64,000 bases of DNA from Neorhizobium vignae (GCF_000732195.1 NZ_JNNU01000013.1:124001-188000); one strand, 5' to 3'. Positions 45,916 through 55,128 are shown, counted from the stretch's first letter. The notes: generated by a model not told the origin, from the letters alone. Numbers and translations: made by a program.

Positions 45916-47058
45916 GTGCCGGGTGGAGACAACGGAGCCTCGATCATCGGGGTCGGCAATACACGATACAGCAGGAAGGCGGATGGGTCAGCCGAACTGC
46001 TGGCAATTGAGGCCGTGCTAGCCGCAGCCGCCGACGCCGGGATCGACCCCAGGCAGATCGACGGCATCATTCCCTATCCTGGCCATGTTGGCGATGACGT
46101 CATCCAGGCCGAGCTGGGGCTAAGTCCGCGCTTTCGCACGACGGTCGACATGGGCGGCTGCAGCGCCGTTTCAGCCCTGCGCATCGCCTCCATGGCGGTA
46201 ATGAGCGGGGCGGCCAGGCATGTGCTGCTGTTTCGCGGGCTGAAGGGAAGCTCCGGAGCACGCAAGGCGGATCGACCTTCGTTTCTCCCCGGTCAACCGT
46301 TCCGGCGCCATCTCGAGCATGTCTATGGGATTAACACCCCGGCTCAGCGTTATGCAGTGCTGTGCCAGCGCTACAAGCACGAATACGGGCTCGACCGACG
46401 CACCCTTGGCGAAATCGCCATTGCCGCGCGGGCGCATGCCAATCTGAACCCCGGGGCCCAGATGTATGGCCGTGAGCTAACCATGGAGGATTATCTCGCC
46501 GGCCGGCTGATCGCCGATCCCTATACGCTGTTCGATTGCTGCCTTGAAACGGATGGCGCGAGCGCCGTGATCGTTTCGGCCCGCAATGACGGCCGCGATA
46601 TCCGCATTCTCTCGGTTGCCGAGGCGCAAGGAAACTCTCCCGACGACACATCCAACCGGGAGCCATTCCTGGAAATAGGACTTACCCAGGCAGCCAACGA
46701 TGTGTGGGCGGACCTGGGCGTCGGCCCTGAGGACATGGACGCCGCCATGATCTACGACTGCTTCACCTTCGAGGTGCTGCATCAGATCGAAGAGGCCGGT
46801 TTTGCCAGACACGGCGAAGCTGCCACGCTGATCGCCGATGGCGGTATCCGCCTGGGCGGAAAGCTCCCGATCAATACCCATGGTGGCATGCTTTCCGAGG
46901 CGCATCAGGCGGGCCTCAATCATGTCGTCGAGGCGGTTCGGCAGTTGCGCGGCGAATGCGGCGCCCGCCAGGTGCAAAACGCCCGGCTTGTTGCCGTGAC
47001 CGGCTGGGGCCAACTGGGCGACGGCAGTTTCGCAGTTCTTGGAGGAAAACATGTTTGA
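45916..47058 (+). CDS. Thiolase family protein (SCP-x/lipid-transfer type)
   Basis: GTG 45916 follows GGGAGG. The 380-residue protein has the thiolase opening (ASIIGVGNTRYSRKADG), the nucleophilic Cys in DMGGCSAVSALRIAS and the C-terminal PINTHGGMLSEAHQAG. The SCP-x-like subgroup typically works with a DUF35/OB-fold partner, which is the next gene and overlaps by 8 bp. It probably cleaves a 3-ketoacyl-CoA formed in the pathway, or catalyses a retro-aldol step as some thiolase/DUF35 pairs do. Confidence 0.92.
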   Translation: MPGGDNGASIIGVGNTRYSRKADGSAELLAIEAVLAAAADAGIDPRQIDGIIPYPGHVGDDVIQAELGLSPRFRTTVDMGGCSAVSALRIASMAVMSGAARHVLLFRGLKGSSGARKADRPSFLPGQPFRRHLEHVYGINTPAQRYAVLCQRYKHEYGLDRRTLGEIAIAARAHANLNPGAQMYGRELTMEDYLAGRLIADPYTLFDCCLETDGASAVIVSARNDGRDIRILSVAEAQGNSPDDTSNREPFLEIGLTQAANDVWADLGVGPEDMDAAMIYDCFTFEVLHQIEEAGFARHGEAATLIADGGIRLGGKLPINTHGGMLSEAHQAGLNHVVEAVRQLRGECGARQVQNARLVAVTGWGQLGDGSFAVLGGKHV

Positions 47059-47479
47059 TTTCGACCAAATTCCGGTGCCAGACCTGACCGATCCCAACTT
47101 CGCGCCGTTCTGGGAAGCTACGCGCGAACGAAAGCTGAAAATCCAGAAATGCGGCGATTGTGGGACGCATCGCTGGCCGCCCCGCGTTACCTGTCAAAGC
47201 TGCCGGTCCACAGGCCTGGAATGGGTGGAGGTGGTGCCACGGGGAACACTCTATACTCATACGACGGTCGGACGCGCGACCGCGAAGGGCTTTTCCAACA
47301 CGCCCTATACGGTCGGGTTCGTCACCTTGGATGAACCTTCCAATGTACGCGTCATCGGCAATGTCGTCGACGTCGAGCCGTCTCAACTGGCGATCGGCAT
47401 GGCGCTGGAAGGCCGCTTCGTGCCGGCGGGGCCGAGTGGGGAAATGACCCTCATTCACTGGGCGCCGCCGACGACCTGA
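47051..47479 (+). CDS. Zn-ribbon OB-fold protein (DUF35), thiolase partner
   Basis: ATG 47051 (MFDFDQIPVPDL) follows GGAGGAAAAC. The 142-residue protein has a rubredoxin-like zinc ribbon (CGDCGTHRWPPRVTCQSC) and a C-terminal OB fold (GTLYTHTTVGRATAKGF). Such proteins bind acyl-CoA and form complexes with SCP-x-type thiolases. The 8-bp overlap with the thiolase gene supports that complex. Confidence 0.93.
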   Translation: MFDFDQIPVPDLTDPNFAPFWEATRERKLKIQKCGDCGTHRWPPRVTCQSCRSTGLEWVEVVPRGTLYTHTTVGRATAKGFSNTPYTVGFVTLDEPSNVRVIGNVVDVEPSQLAIGMALEGRFVPAGPSGEMTLIHWAPPTT

Positions 47480-47494
47480 ATTCGGGGCAAGACA

Positions 47495-48286
47495 ATGGGA
47501 GTAAATGGGATGGAGTTGGTTTACAGCAAGGTCGAAGATCGCGGACATATCCGCATCGTCACCATCAACCGGCCGGAAGTGGCCAATGCATTGAACCGCG
47601 AGGCGAGCCACGAGCTGGAGGCTGTTTGGAATGATTTCGCCGAGAATGACGATCTGTGGATCGGCATCATAACCGGAGCGGGCGACCGGGCCTTTTCGGC
47701 CGGTAATGACCTGAAGGCCCAGGCCGCCGGCAAACGAGGGCCGCGGCCTCAAACCGGTTTCGGTGGGCTCGCCATGCGTTTCGATCTTGCAAAACCGGTA
47801 ATCGCGGCCGTCAACGGCCTGGCGCTGGGCGGCGGGTTCGAACTGGCGCTGGCCTGCGACCTGATTATCGCGACGGAGAACGCCTACTTCGGCCTGCCGG
47901 AAGGCAAGGTGGGCATGATTGCCTCAGGTGGCGGCGTTCAGCGGCTGCCGCGCATCATCCCGCAAAAGGAAGCCTTGGGAATTATCCTGACCGGACGAAG
48001 GGTCACGGCGGAAGAGGGGCGCAGGCTCGGCTTCGTCAACGAGGTGGTCCCGACGTCAAAGGCGCTGGATGCGGCCCTCTCCTGGGCCGACCAGATTCTG
48101 GAACAGGCGCCCATTGCCGTGCGTGCCGCCAAGGAGGCCGTGTATGCCTCGATGGACAAGCCGACACTGGAGGAGGCCATCAGGACCGTCTACCCGATAC
48201 ATTCCAACCTGACCGGCACCGAGGATTTCATCGAGGGGCCGCGTGCCTTTGCCGAAAAGCGCAAACCTGTCTGGAAGAACCGCTAA
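47495..48286 (+). CDS. Enoyl-CoA hydratase/isomerase family protein
   Basis: A 263-residue crotonase-fold protein with AFSAGNDLKAQA and the oxyanion-hole region NGLALGGGFELALACDLIIA, plus catalytic Glu in GLPEGKVGMIASGGG. ATG 47495 or ATG 47510 (after GGGAG) could start it. It is the last gene of the CoA operon, supplying the hydration (or isomerase) step before thiolysis. Confidence 0.93.
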   Translation: MGVNGMELVYSKVEDRGHIRIVTINRPEVANALNREASHELEAVWNDFAENDDLWIGIITGAGDRAFSAGNDLKAQAAGKRGPRPQTGFGGLAMRFDLAKPVIAAVNGLALGGGFELALACDLIIATENAYFGLPEGKVGMIASGGGVQRLPRIIPQKEALGIILTGRRVTAEEGRRLGFVNEVVPTSKALDAALSWADQILEQAPIAVRAAKEAVYASMDKPTLEEAIRTVYPIHSNLTGTEDFIEGPRAFAEKRKPVWKNR

Positions 48287-48931
48287 CGCGGATATCGAGA
48301 GGAGCACCTAAAACCCTTATTGTACCTCGGTCAGCAACGGAGGACGAAGATTTATGCATATCCGCGTGATCGAAACCGCCAAGCAGGCAACCTACCCGAT
48401 ATAGAATACACCCGATGTGATGCAGCAAAGCTATGGATGCTTCCTGCCGCAGGGCAAGGCCACTTCGGCCGCGCGGATACCCAACAAGGTGTGGGAGGCA
48501 GCATAGCGTCTAGACGTATTGCTTATCCTCATCATACGGGCCGATGCGGGATAGGCTCCACCGGCCTCTAGATTACGCGCATCAAGTCCGAGGCAGACCC
48601 GTTGACCGATCTTCGTCCTGAGGCGCTCGCAGATAAGCAAACGCAAGACGCCACCTTCAGCTTCCATATGGACGACAGCGAGAGCGTCGGCGTCCGCCCC
48701 GCCCTTTCCGGCTGGCTCGGTCACAACGCCCCTTTCGCATTCGACCCTCGACTACCGTGCCGCGCGGGCAACGACCGCAATCTCACCGTTAACTGCCAAA
48801 CGACAGCCGGTGAGGACTGCCCGATGAACCCGGCACTATGGCTGGAACGGGCGATTCGTGCCGGTCTCGCACAAGAAATCGCCATCTGAGAAAGACGCCG
48901 CCGGTTTGCGTCGAAACCGGCGGCGTCCCCA
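48287..48931. other. Gap between two catabolic clusters, no intact gene recognised
   Basis: 645 bp. Open frames here are short and unlike families I know. A 20-bp stretch at 48786-48805 matches the outer end of the ISL3-type element at 31.9 kb, so this gap may hold IS debris. The right boundary is the stop of the convergent hydrolase gene. Confidence 0.45.
48786..48805. repeat. Sequence like the outer end of the ISL3-type inverted repeat
   Basis: These 20 bases match 31937-31957, the outer tip of the IS right end, with one mismatch and one gap. The inner part of the repeat and any transposase are absent. It could be a decayed IS end or a shared short motif. Confidence 0.4.
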
Positions 48932-49960
48932 TCACGCGACAGAAGCCGCAAAACCCTTGGCCTGCTCGCAGGCCTTGCAATAGGCCTCATGCACCGGCCC
49001 ACGCCCCAGATGGTGGCGAAAACTCTTCATTTCGCTGAAATAGGGCATGGGCACACGCACCGGCCGCTCCGGTGCATTGTCCATGTCGTCGAACAGGGTC
49101 TGCATGGTGACCACGACCCGTTCCGCATCGTTCCAGTCGCGGTATTCGCCAAGATCGAGCTTGTAGGCCGCCTGCAGGTAATCGATGCCGGTTTCGTGCA
49201 GCGGCCGCGCCTGTTCGGAGACGTGGTTCAGATAATCGCACATCCGCCTGACATCGTCCTTGGTCGAGATCGGACCGTGGCCGGCGACGATCGTCTCCAC
49301 ATCCATGTCGAGAACCCGGTTACACACATCGATCCAGCGCCGGACCGGTCCATACCAGGCGATGGGCGTGCCATCCGTGAACAGGATATCGCCGGTATAG
49401 AGAACCTTGTCTTCCGGCACATAGATTAGCGCATCGCCGAGCGAATGCGACGGGCCGACCTCAATGAGTTGGACCTTCTTCGAGCCCACCATGATATCGA
49501 GCATGCCCGAAAACGTCTCGGTCGGCGGCGTGAGTTTGATACCGGAGAAATCGAAGGGGCGGAAACACTCACGCATGAACACGCCGGCGGTGCCGAATTT
49601 TTCTGCATTCAGACAGACATTTTCGAGCACCGCCGGATCGAAGCGGGCGAAATCGTCAACCGTGCCCTGCGTGCCGATGATGCGCGCTCCGGTGACAAGC
49701 TGGTTGCCGAACGTATGGTCACCATCCGCATGGGTATTGACCAGAATGTCGATAGAGGAGGATGCCGGGATCGAGGCACGCAGCGCTTCCAGCATTTCGC
49801 ACGTCAGTTTCAGGTCGAACAACGTATCGACGAGAAGCGAGGCATCGCCATCTGTGATCAGACCAGAATTGCTCCAGCCCCAGGAACCGTCCGGCACCAG
49901 ATAGGCCCAGCACCCGTTGCCGAGGTCGTGAAGACCTTTGGTATATTGCCATTTTCCCAT
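48932..49960 (-). CDS. Metallo-beta-lactamase-fold hydrolase
   Basis: A 342-residue MBL-superfamily enzyme with the metal motif VNTHADGDHTFGN, a downstream His in VGPSHSLGDALI, the bridging Asp in VLYTGDILFTDG and the last His in IVAGHGPIS. The C-terminal part (from about residue 240) is a helical extension. It lies on the same strand, 79 bp after the permease genes, and probably hydrolyses a compound imported by them. Confidence 0.88.
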   Translation of the reverse strand: MGKWQYTKGLHDLGNGCWAYLVPDGSWGWSNSGLITDGDASLLVDTLFDLKLTCEMLEALRASIPASSSIDILVNTHADGDHTFGNQLVTGARIIGTQGTVDDFARFDPAVLENVCLNAEKFGTAGVFMRECFRPFDFSGIKLTPPTETFSGMLDIMVGSKKVQLIEVGPSHSLGDALIYVPEDKVLYTGDILFTDGTPIAWYGPVRRWIDVCNRVLDMDVETIVAGHGPISTKDDVRRMCDYLNHVSEQARPLHETGIDYLQAAYKLDLGEYRDWNDAERVVVTMQTLFDDMDNAPERPVRVPMPYFSEMKSFRHHLGRGPVHEAYCKACEQAKGFAASVA

Positions 49961-50039
49961 ATTTCTTCCTCCAAAAACAGGCTTCCGTCAGGGCCAAGGG
50001 CCGGTCGACATCAGGTTTGCGGGCAAGGCTGCGGCAGCG

Positions 50040-50807
50040 CTATCGCGCGCGTTTTCGCCACGACAGAAGCCGCCCCTCCACGGCCGCGAGGATGACGGAT
50101 GTCCCATAGCCCAGGACACCGAGCAGGATCACGCCGGCATAAAGGTCCGGCGCCCGGAACGAGCGGGCGGACAGAAGGATCCAGTTGCCGAGCCCGTCTC
50201 GTCCGGCAATCATCTCGCAGACGACCGACAGGATGAGGGCGACGGTCAGGCCAAGCCGCATGCCGGCCAGAATATCGGGGCTGGCGGATGGCAGCGCGAT
50301 CTTGAAGATGACCGCAGGCCGCGAAAGCCGCAGCGCCCGCCCCACCTCGTAAAGTCGTGGCTCAACCGCCGCAAAGCCGTGAATGGTCGCCAGGAGAACC
50401 GGCCAGAGAGCGCCGAAGGCGATGACGGAAAGCACCATGCCATCGGACAGGCCGAGCATGGCGATCGCGACCGGAATGGTTGCGGACGCCGGCAACGGGC
50501 GCAGAAATTCGAGGGTTGGCGCGAGATAGGTACGCAGCCGCGGCGATGTGCCGATCGCCGCACCAAGCACAATGCCGAGAAGCGAGGCGATCAGCCAGCC
50601 CCAGAACATGCGCTCCACCGTGGAGAGGAATTTCATCCCGAGATCGCCGGTCGTGAACCCCAGCGTCAGCGAACGCCAGGCGCGGTCCGGCCCCGGAAGA
50701 AAGACCGGGCTGACGATCCGGTAGTCGGCTAGCATCTGCCAGCCCCAGACGAACAGGATCGCGACGAGGAAGCTGAGTGCCAGCCAGAGAATACGCCACG
50801 CTTTCAT
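50040..50807 (-). CDS. ABC transporter permease, nitrate/sulfonate/taurine (NitT/TauT) type
   Basis: ATG 50807 (MKAWRILWLALSFLVAILFV) overlaps the upstream permease stop by 4 bp; the longer open frame is read-through. The 255-residue product has about six helices and the family loop RPLPASATIPVAIAMLGLSD and VGRALRLSRPAVIFKIALPS. Confidence 0.92.
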   Translation of the reverse strand: MKAWRILWLALSFLVAILFVWGWQMLADYRIVSPVFLPGPDRAWRSLTLGFTTGDLGMKFLSTVERMFWGWLIASLLGIVLGAAIGTSPRLRTYLAPTLEFLRPLPASATIPVAIAMLGLSDGMVLSVIAFGALWPVLLATIHGFAAVEPRLYEVGRALRLSRPAVIFKIALPSASPDILAGMRLGLTVALILSVVCEMIAGRDGLGNWILLSARSFRAPDLYAGVILLGVLGYGTSVILAAVEGRLLSWRKRAR

Positions 50808-51568
50808 CGCACCACCTCCACCTGGCCGGCCCGTCCGAACAGCCGGTTCTGCGCCAGCGACAGCAATACGTTCAATCCCCATCCGATCACGCCGATCCAG
50901 ACGAGATAGGCGAGCATCACATCCGGCTGTAGTGCCTGCTGCGCCACGAGGATCCCATACCCCAGTCCCAGTGGATTGACGGCGATTTCGACGGTGACGG
51001 CAACGACCAGGGCAATGCCGGCCGCAAGCCGGAATGCCACCATGATGCGCGGCAGGGCCGCCGGCAGGACGACCTTGATCACCCGGTCGACGGCCGACAG
51101 CCGGAGTGCCCGCGACACTTCCAGAAGCCGCGGCTCGATACCGCCCACCGCTGCCCGGGTCATGATCATGACGGGCCAGAGACAGGAGAAAGCGACGATG
51201 GCGATCTCCATCCGGTATCCGAAACCGAAGATCAGCATTGCGATCGGCAAAACTGCGACTGAGGGGATGGGGCGGATCGCCTCGATCGTGACCTCCATCA
51301 CCCGATCGACGATTGCCAATAGGCCGAACAGGATTCCGAGCAGCAAGCCGATAAAGCCGCCGAAGATCAGGCCGGCGCCGGCCGACACCAGCGTGCCACC
51401 CGTCGCGGCCAGAAGCGAGCCATTCAACAGGACGCGGCCGAAGGCGATGACGATATCGGTCGGAGCGGCAAGCGACATCGAAACGCTGCCGTGGAAGCGC
51501 ATGGCGAGTTCGGCGAGACCCAGCAGCACCGCTGGAACGACTAGGCCTTTCCACCAGTCGCTGTTCAT
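50804..51568 (-). CDS. ABC transporter permease, NitT/TauT type
   Basis: ATG 51568 (MNSDWWKGLVVPAVLLGLAE) overlaps the ATPase stop by 4 bp. The 254-residue protein is a paralogue of the next permease, with IRPIPSVAVLPIAMLIFGFG and VSRALRLSAVDRVIKVVLPA. Having two different permeases means a heterodimeric channel, while many family members use a homodimer. Confidence 0.92.
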   Translation of the reverse strand: MNSDWWKGLVVPAVLLGLAELAMRFHGSVSMSLAAPTDIVIAFGRVLLNGSLLAATGGTLVSAGAGLIFGGFIGLLLGILFGLLAIVDRVMEVTIEAIRPIPSVAVLPIAMLIFGFGYRMEIAIVAFSCLWPVMIMTRAAVGGIEPRLLEVSRALRLSAVDRVIKVVLPAALPRIMVAFRLAAGIALVVAVTVEIAVNPLGLGYGILVAQQALQPDVMLAYLVWIGVIGWGLNVLLSLAQNRLFGRAGQVEVVR

Positions 51569-52374
51569 CGCTCCGCCTTTTCGATGAAATCGAAGAGTTC
51601 GCGACGCAGCCGCAGAAATTCGGGCATTTCGCGGGATTCGAGCTGGTTGCGGGGGCGCGGCAAGGAAACTTTGAGATCGATGCCGACGCGGCCCGGATTT
51701 GGCAGAAGGCCGACGACACGGTCGCCGAGATAAACCGCCTCTTCCAGATCGTGGGTGACGAAAAATACCGTGGTTCCGGTTTCCGCCACCAGCGACAACA
51801 TCTCGTCCTGTAGGCCCTGCCGCGTCATGGCGTCCAGCGCGCCGAAAGGTTCGTCCATCAGAAGGACGGCGGGATCCTGTGCCAGGCACCGGGCGATCTG
51901 GATGCGCTGCTGCATGCCGCCCGACATTTCCGACGGGTATTTGTCGCCGTGGCCCGCAAGGCCGACCTTGGCCAGAAGCGGTGGAATGCGCGCCTGGCGC
52001 TGGTCGCGCGGCACTCCCGCGGCCTCCATCGCCAGCGATACGTTGGCCGAGGCCGTACGCCAGGGAAGCAGAGCCTTGCCGTAATCCTGGAAAACGATGG
52101 CGACGTCCTGGCGGGGCGCCGTCAGCGGCGCGCCCCTCAGCCTGACGCTGCCGGCGCTCGGGCGCACGAGCCCGCCTGCCATGCGCAGGGCGGTCGTCTT
52201 GCCGCAGCCCGAAGGGCCGATGATGCAAACGATCTCGCCGCGACCGACATCCAGGCTGAGGTCGGAAATGATGACACGATTGCCATAGGACAGGCTGATC
52301 GTGTCGAAACTGATCACCGTCGGTGGACGGTCGTTCTCGATTGCGGTCATATTGGCTGCGGCCGCCATGTTCAT
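51565..52374 (-). CDS. ABC transporter ATPase, NitT/TauT type
   Basis: A 269-residue ATPase with Walker A GPSGCGKTTALRMAGG, signature MSGGMQQRIQIARCL, Walker B VLLMDEPFGALD and switch His in FFVTHDLEEAVYLGDR. The start overlaps the GntR stop by 4 bp. Confidence 0.94.
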   Translation of the reverse strand: MNMAAAANMTAIENDRPPTVISFDTISLSYGNRVIISDLSLDVGRGEIVCIIGPSGCGKTTALRMAGGLVRPSAGSVRLRGAPLTAPRQDVAIVFQDYGKALLPWRTASANVSLAMEAAGVPRDQRQARIPPLLAKVGLAGHGDKYPSEMSGGMQQRIQIARCLAQDPAVLLMDEPFGALDAMTRQGLQDEMLSLVAETGTTVFFVTHDLEEAVYLGDRVVGLLPNPGRVGIDLKVSLPRPRNQLESREMPEFLRLRRELFDFIEKAER

Positions 52375-53090
52375 GTCTCCACTGCTGGAGCCTGCTCGCC
52401 GTAGACGACCTCAAGACTGGTCGCGAGGTGGCTGGCGAGTTCGGCTTCCGCCTTTTCCAGATTGCGTGACAGCACGATATCGGCGAGCGACTTATGTGCT
52501 TCCATGATGGCGTGATGATGCGGTGCCAGACGCCGCATCATCACCCGGCGGTATCGATAGGCCTGATAATAAAGATCGTCATGCAGGCGCAGAAGTCGGT
52601 CCGATCCGCAGGCTTCCAACAGCGATCGGTGGAACGCCTTGTGCAGGCGATCGAATTCCGGCGTGCCTTCGCGCATTGTCTCTGGATCGCGCTCCACTGA
52701 GCGCAGGAGCCGATGGAGCGCCGACAGAATGCCGGCTTCCCAGTCGTCGTCGCCGTTCCGGATCGACAGCCGCAGGGCCGCCGTCTCGACGGTGGTCCTG
52801 ACCAGCGTGATATCCGAAAGATCGGCCTCCGAGACATCCGTGACGCGGAAGCCCTTCTGTCCGACGGCGGAAATGAGCCCGCGGGACACGAGCCGGGACA
52901 GGCCTTCCCGAACCGGCGTCGCGCCGATGCCGTAACGCTCGGTCAAGGCCTGAACGCCCAGACGCTCACCCGGCGACCAGATGCCGGACAGGATGTCGTT
53001 TTCAATGAGGGCCGCCGCCCGCTCGCTCAGCGTGTCGGAGACGAGCGCGGCTTCACCGAGAAGACCGGACTTCGGATTTGCTTCAATCAT
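52371..53090 (-). CDS. GntR-family regulator (FCD type) embedded in ABC operon
   Basis: A 239-residue regulator from ATG 53090; a TTG at 53102 directly after the receptor stop could extend it by four residues. The winged helix (LGVQALTERYGIGATPVREG then LSRLVSRGLISAVGQKG) precedes an FCD domain with the metal-type residues (FDRLHKAFHRSLLEACGS, HHHAIMEAHKSL). It lies between receptor and ATPase genes in the same operon, so it probably regulates both this operon and the divergent plus-strand pair. Confidence 0.9.
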   Translation of the reverse strand: MIEANPKSGLLGEAALVSDTLSERAAALIENDILSGIWSPGERLGVQALTERYGIGATPVREGLSRLVSRGLISAVGQKGFRVTDVSEADLSDITLVRTTVETAALRLSIRNGDDDWEAGILSALHRLLRSVERDPETMREGTPEFDRLHKAFHRSLLEACGSDRLLRLHDDLYYQAYRYRRVMMRRLAPHHHAIMEAHKSLADIVLSRNLEKAEAELASHLATSLEVVYGEQAPAVET

Positions 53091-53102
53091 TCCCGGCTTC
53101 AA

Positions 53103-54038
53103 TCACTTCTGGATCAGCGCTGCCGTATCGGGCTTTCCTTGCAGCATATTCTGTTCGTTCATCGTCGAGACCCACCAGTCGAGCTGTTCCTTGTCGATCT
53201 TCGCGTCGGCGGTGGTCAGCTTCTGCTTCGACAGGACATCCATCGGGATCTTGGTGAAGTCGGCGATCGCCTTGCGGCCCTTGTCCGGGTTTTCATTGGC
53301 GATCTTAGCGCCCTCTTCGATCGACGTGCGGAAGGCCTTCAGCGCCGCAGCATTGGCATCGGCCCAGGCCCTTGTCGAGGAATAGAGGATTTGGGGACGA
53401 CGCTCCGGCAGCTTTTCCAGGAAATAACCGGCGGCCGTGCCGGTGCCGCTGGCGATGATGCGCGACATGATCGGCTCGGCGGTAATGACCGCATCAACCG
53501 CATTGGATTTCAACGCGTCGTTCATGGTCGGAAAGCCGACCTCGACGAAATTCACCTTTTTCGGATCCACACCGTTCTCGATAAGCCATTTAGAGAACAG
53601 AACCTGAAGGAAGGCGCCGATGCCCGGCGAGCCGACCTTCTTGCCGACAAAATCCTTCGGACCCTTGATGCCGCTGGCTGCCGTGGCGACGACTGCGACC
53701 GTATCAACAGTGCTGGGCGCCGTGGCGCTCGCGCCGGCGACCGCGACAAGCTCAAGCCCGCCATCCACCGCCTGCAGGAATGTCGGCGGCGTCGGCCCGC
53801 CGATCTGCAGCGAATTCGATAGTAGAGCCGCCGGGATCGTCGAGTTGATGCCGATCAGCACCATCGTCACGTCAAGGCCGTTCTTCTTGAAAATGCCTTC
53901 CTGCAGTGCGACAGCCGAGGAGGCGCAATCCGTCGTCGCCGTGCAGCCGATGCTGATTTTGGTCTGGGCGGCGGCATCACCTGCCCACATGGAAACAAGC
54001 GCCGTCGCGGCCAGCGCGGCCTTCGTCATATTCTTCAT
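53103..54038 (-). CDS. ABC transporter substrate-binding protein, NitT/TauT type
   Basis: ATG 54038 (MKNMTKAALAATALVSMWAG) has GGAGG at 7 bp; the upstream ATG 54044 is too close to it. The 311-residue protein has a signal peptide ending at DAAAQ and a family pattern (LQEGIFKKNGLDVTMVLIG, KDFVGKKVGSPGIGAFLQVL). The mature N-terminus contains two cysteines (GCTATTDCASS). The ligand is unknown. Confidence 0.92.
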   Translation of the reverse strand: MKNMTKAALAATALVSMWAGDAAAQTKISIGCTATTDCASSAVALQEGIFKKNGLDVTMVLIGINSTIPAALLSNSLQIGGPTPPTFLQAVDGGLELVAVAGASATAPSTVDTVAVVATAASGIKGPKDFVGKKVGSPGIGAFLQVLFSKWLIENGVDPKKVNFVEVGFPTMNDALKSNAVDAVITAEPIMSRIIASGTGTAAGYFLEKLPERRPQILYSSTRAWADANAAALKAFRTSIEEGAKIANENPDKGRKAIADFTKIPMDVLSKQKLTTADAKIDKEQLDWWVSTMNEQNMLQGKPDTAALIQK

Positions 54039-54133
54039 TTTCATTCCTCCCACAAAATCCCGCTTCCCATTCGGGTCCATTTCAAATATCGATACAATCA
54101 CAAAATATATATATTCGCAAGCTGGAGGAGGCC

Positions 54134-55120
54134 ATGAAACTTGCAACTTTCCGCACGCCGAACAGATCGGCTCATATCGGCATCGTTCATGATGGCGACT
54201 CGCGCCTGTTCGATCTGACGGCAGCAGCCGCAAAGCAGGATGGCGGCTCTACCCTGTTCCGGTCCATGCTCGACCTGATCGACGGCGGTCCTCCGGCGCT
54301 CGAAAAGGCCAGTCAGCTGTTTTCCGCTCATGCCGCCGATCCGGAATTCACCCTTGCCATAGGTTCCGTGGAATTGATGGCGCCCATCCCGCAACCGCGA
54401 CAGATCCGTGACTGCATGAGTTACGAGACACATATCCGGCAGTCAGGGCGCGGCATGCGGCGTCTGGTGGCGGCTGATAATGCGCAGGAACTTGCAGCAA
54501 TCGACGCCGAGCCGCTTGCACCGCTTGCGCCGGTCTATCGTCAGTTGCCGATCTACTACGTCACCAACCGGATGATCGTCGGCGCACCGGGATCCACCGT
54601 GGCCTGGCCGCGCTACTCGAAGGTCATGGATTACGAACTCGAATACGGGATCGTGGTCGGCAAGACGGGCGCCAACATCACCCCTGAAAACGCCCGCGAC
54701 CATATTTTCGGTTATACGATCTTCAACGACTTTTCGGCGCGCGACCAGCAGAGCATGGAAATGCCCGGCTGGCTCGGCCCCGGAAAAGGCAAGAGCTTCG
54801 ACGGCGGCAATGTGATCGGACCCTGGATCGTCACCAGGGACGAAATCACCGATCCCTATTCCCTGAAGGCATCCGTGCGGATTAATGGCGAAACCCGCTG
54901 CGAAAGCACGACGGCCGGCATGCTGTTCAACTTCGAACAGATGCTCGTCCATATGTCGATGGACGAGACGATCCATGCCGGCGAGGTGATCTGCTCGGGC
55001 ACGATCGGCAATGGATGCGGCTTGGAAACAGGGATATTCCTCAATGACGGCGATGTCGTCGAGCTGGAATTCGAGAAGATCGGCATCCTGCAAAACAGGG
55101 TCGTGAGGCAGGCGGGCTGA
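54134..55120 (+). CDS. Fumarylacetoacetate hydrolase family protein
   Basis: A 328-residue protein with metal-site motifs YELEYGIVVGKTG and GYTIFNDFSARDQQ, and KSFDGGNVIGPWIVT. It resembles the longer FAH subgroup acting on 2-keto acids or ring-cleavage products. A GGAGGAGG site precedes ATG 54134. It is divergent from the receptor gene across 95 bp and co-directional with the cyclase gene. Confidence 0.91.
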   Translation: MKLATFRTPNRSAHIGIVHDGDSRLFDLTAAAAKQDGGSTLFRSMLDLIDGGPPALEKASQLFSAHAADPEFTLAIGSVELMAPIPQPRQIRDCMSYETHIRQSGRGMRRLVAADNAQELAAIDAEPLAPLAPVYRQLPIYYVTNRMIVGAPGSTVAWPRYSKVMDYELEYGIVVGKTGANITPENARDHIFGYTIFNDFSARDQQSMEMPGWLGPGKGKSFDGGNVIGPWIVTRDEITDPYSLKASVRINGETRCESTTAGMLFNFEQMLVHMSMDETIHAGEVICSGTIGNGCGLETGIFLNDGDVVELEFEKIGILQNRVVRQAG

Positions 55121-55128
55121 GGCCCGCC
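55111..55128 (+). other. Short hairpin across the hydrolase stop codon
   Basis: GGCGGGC (55111-55117) and GCCCGCC (55122-55128) pair around TGAG, which contains the stop codon. No T-tract follows. It may tune expression of the cyclase-family gene downstream. Confidence 0.4.

Noticed and set aside
48602..48889. 95-codon plus-strand frame in the gap between catabolic clusters
   Set aside because: No recognisable family, and it runs through the IS-end-like motif; not supportable as a gene.
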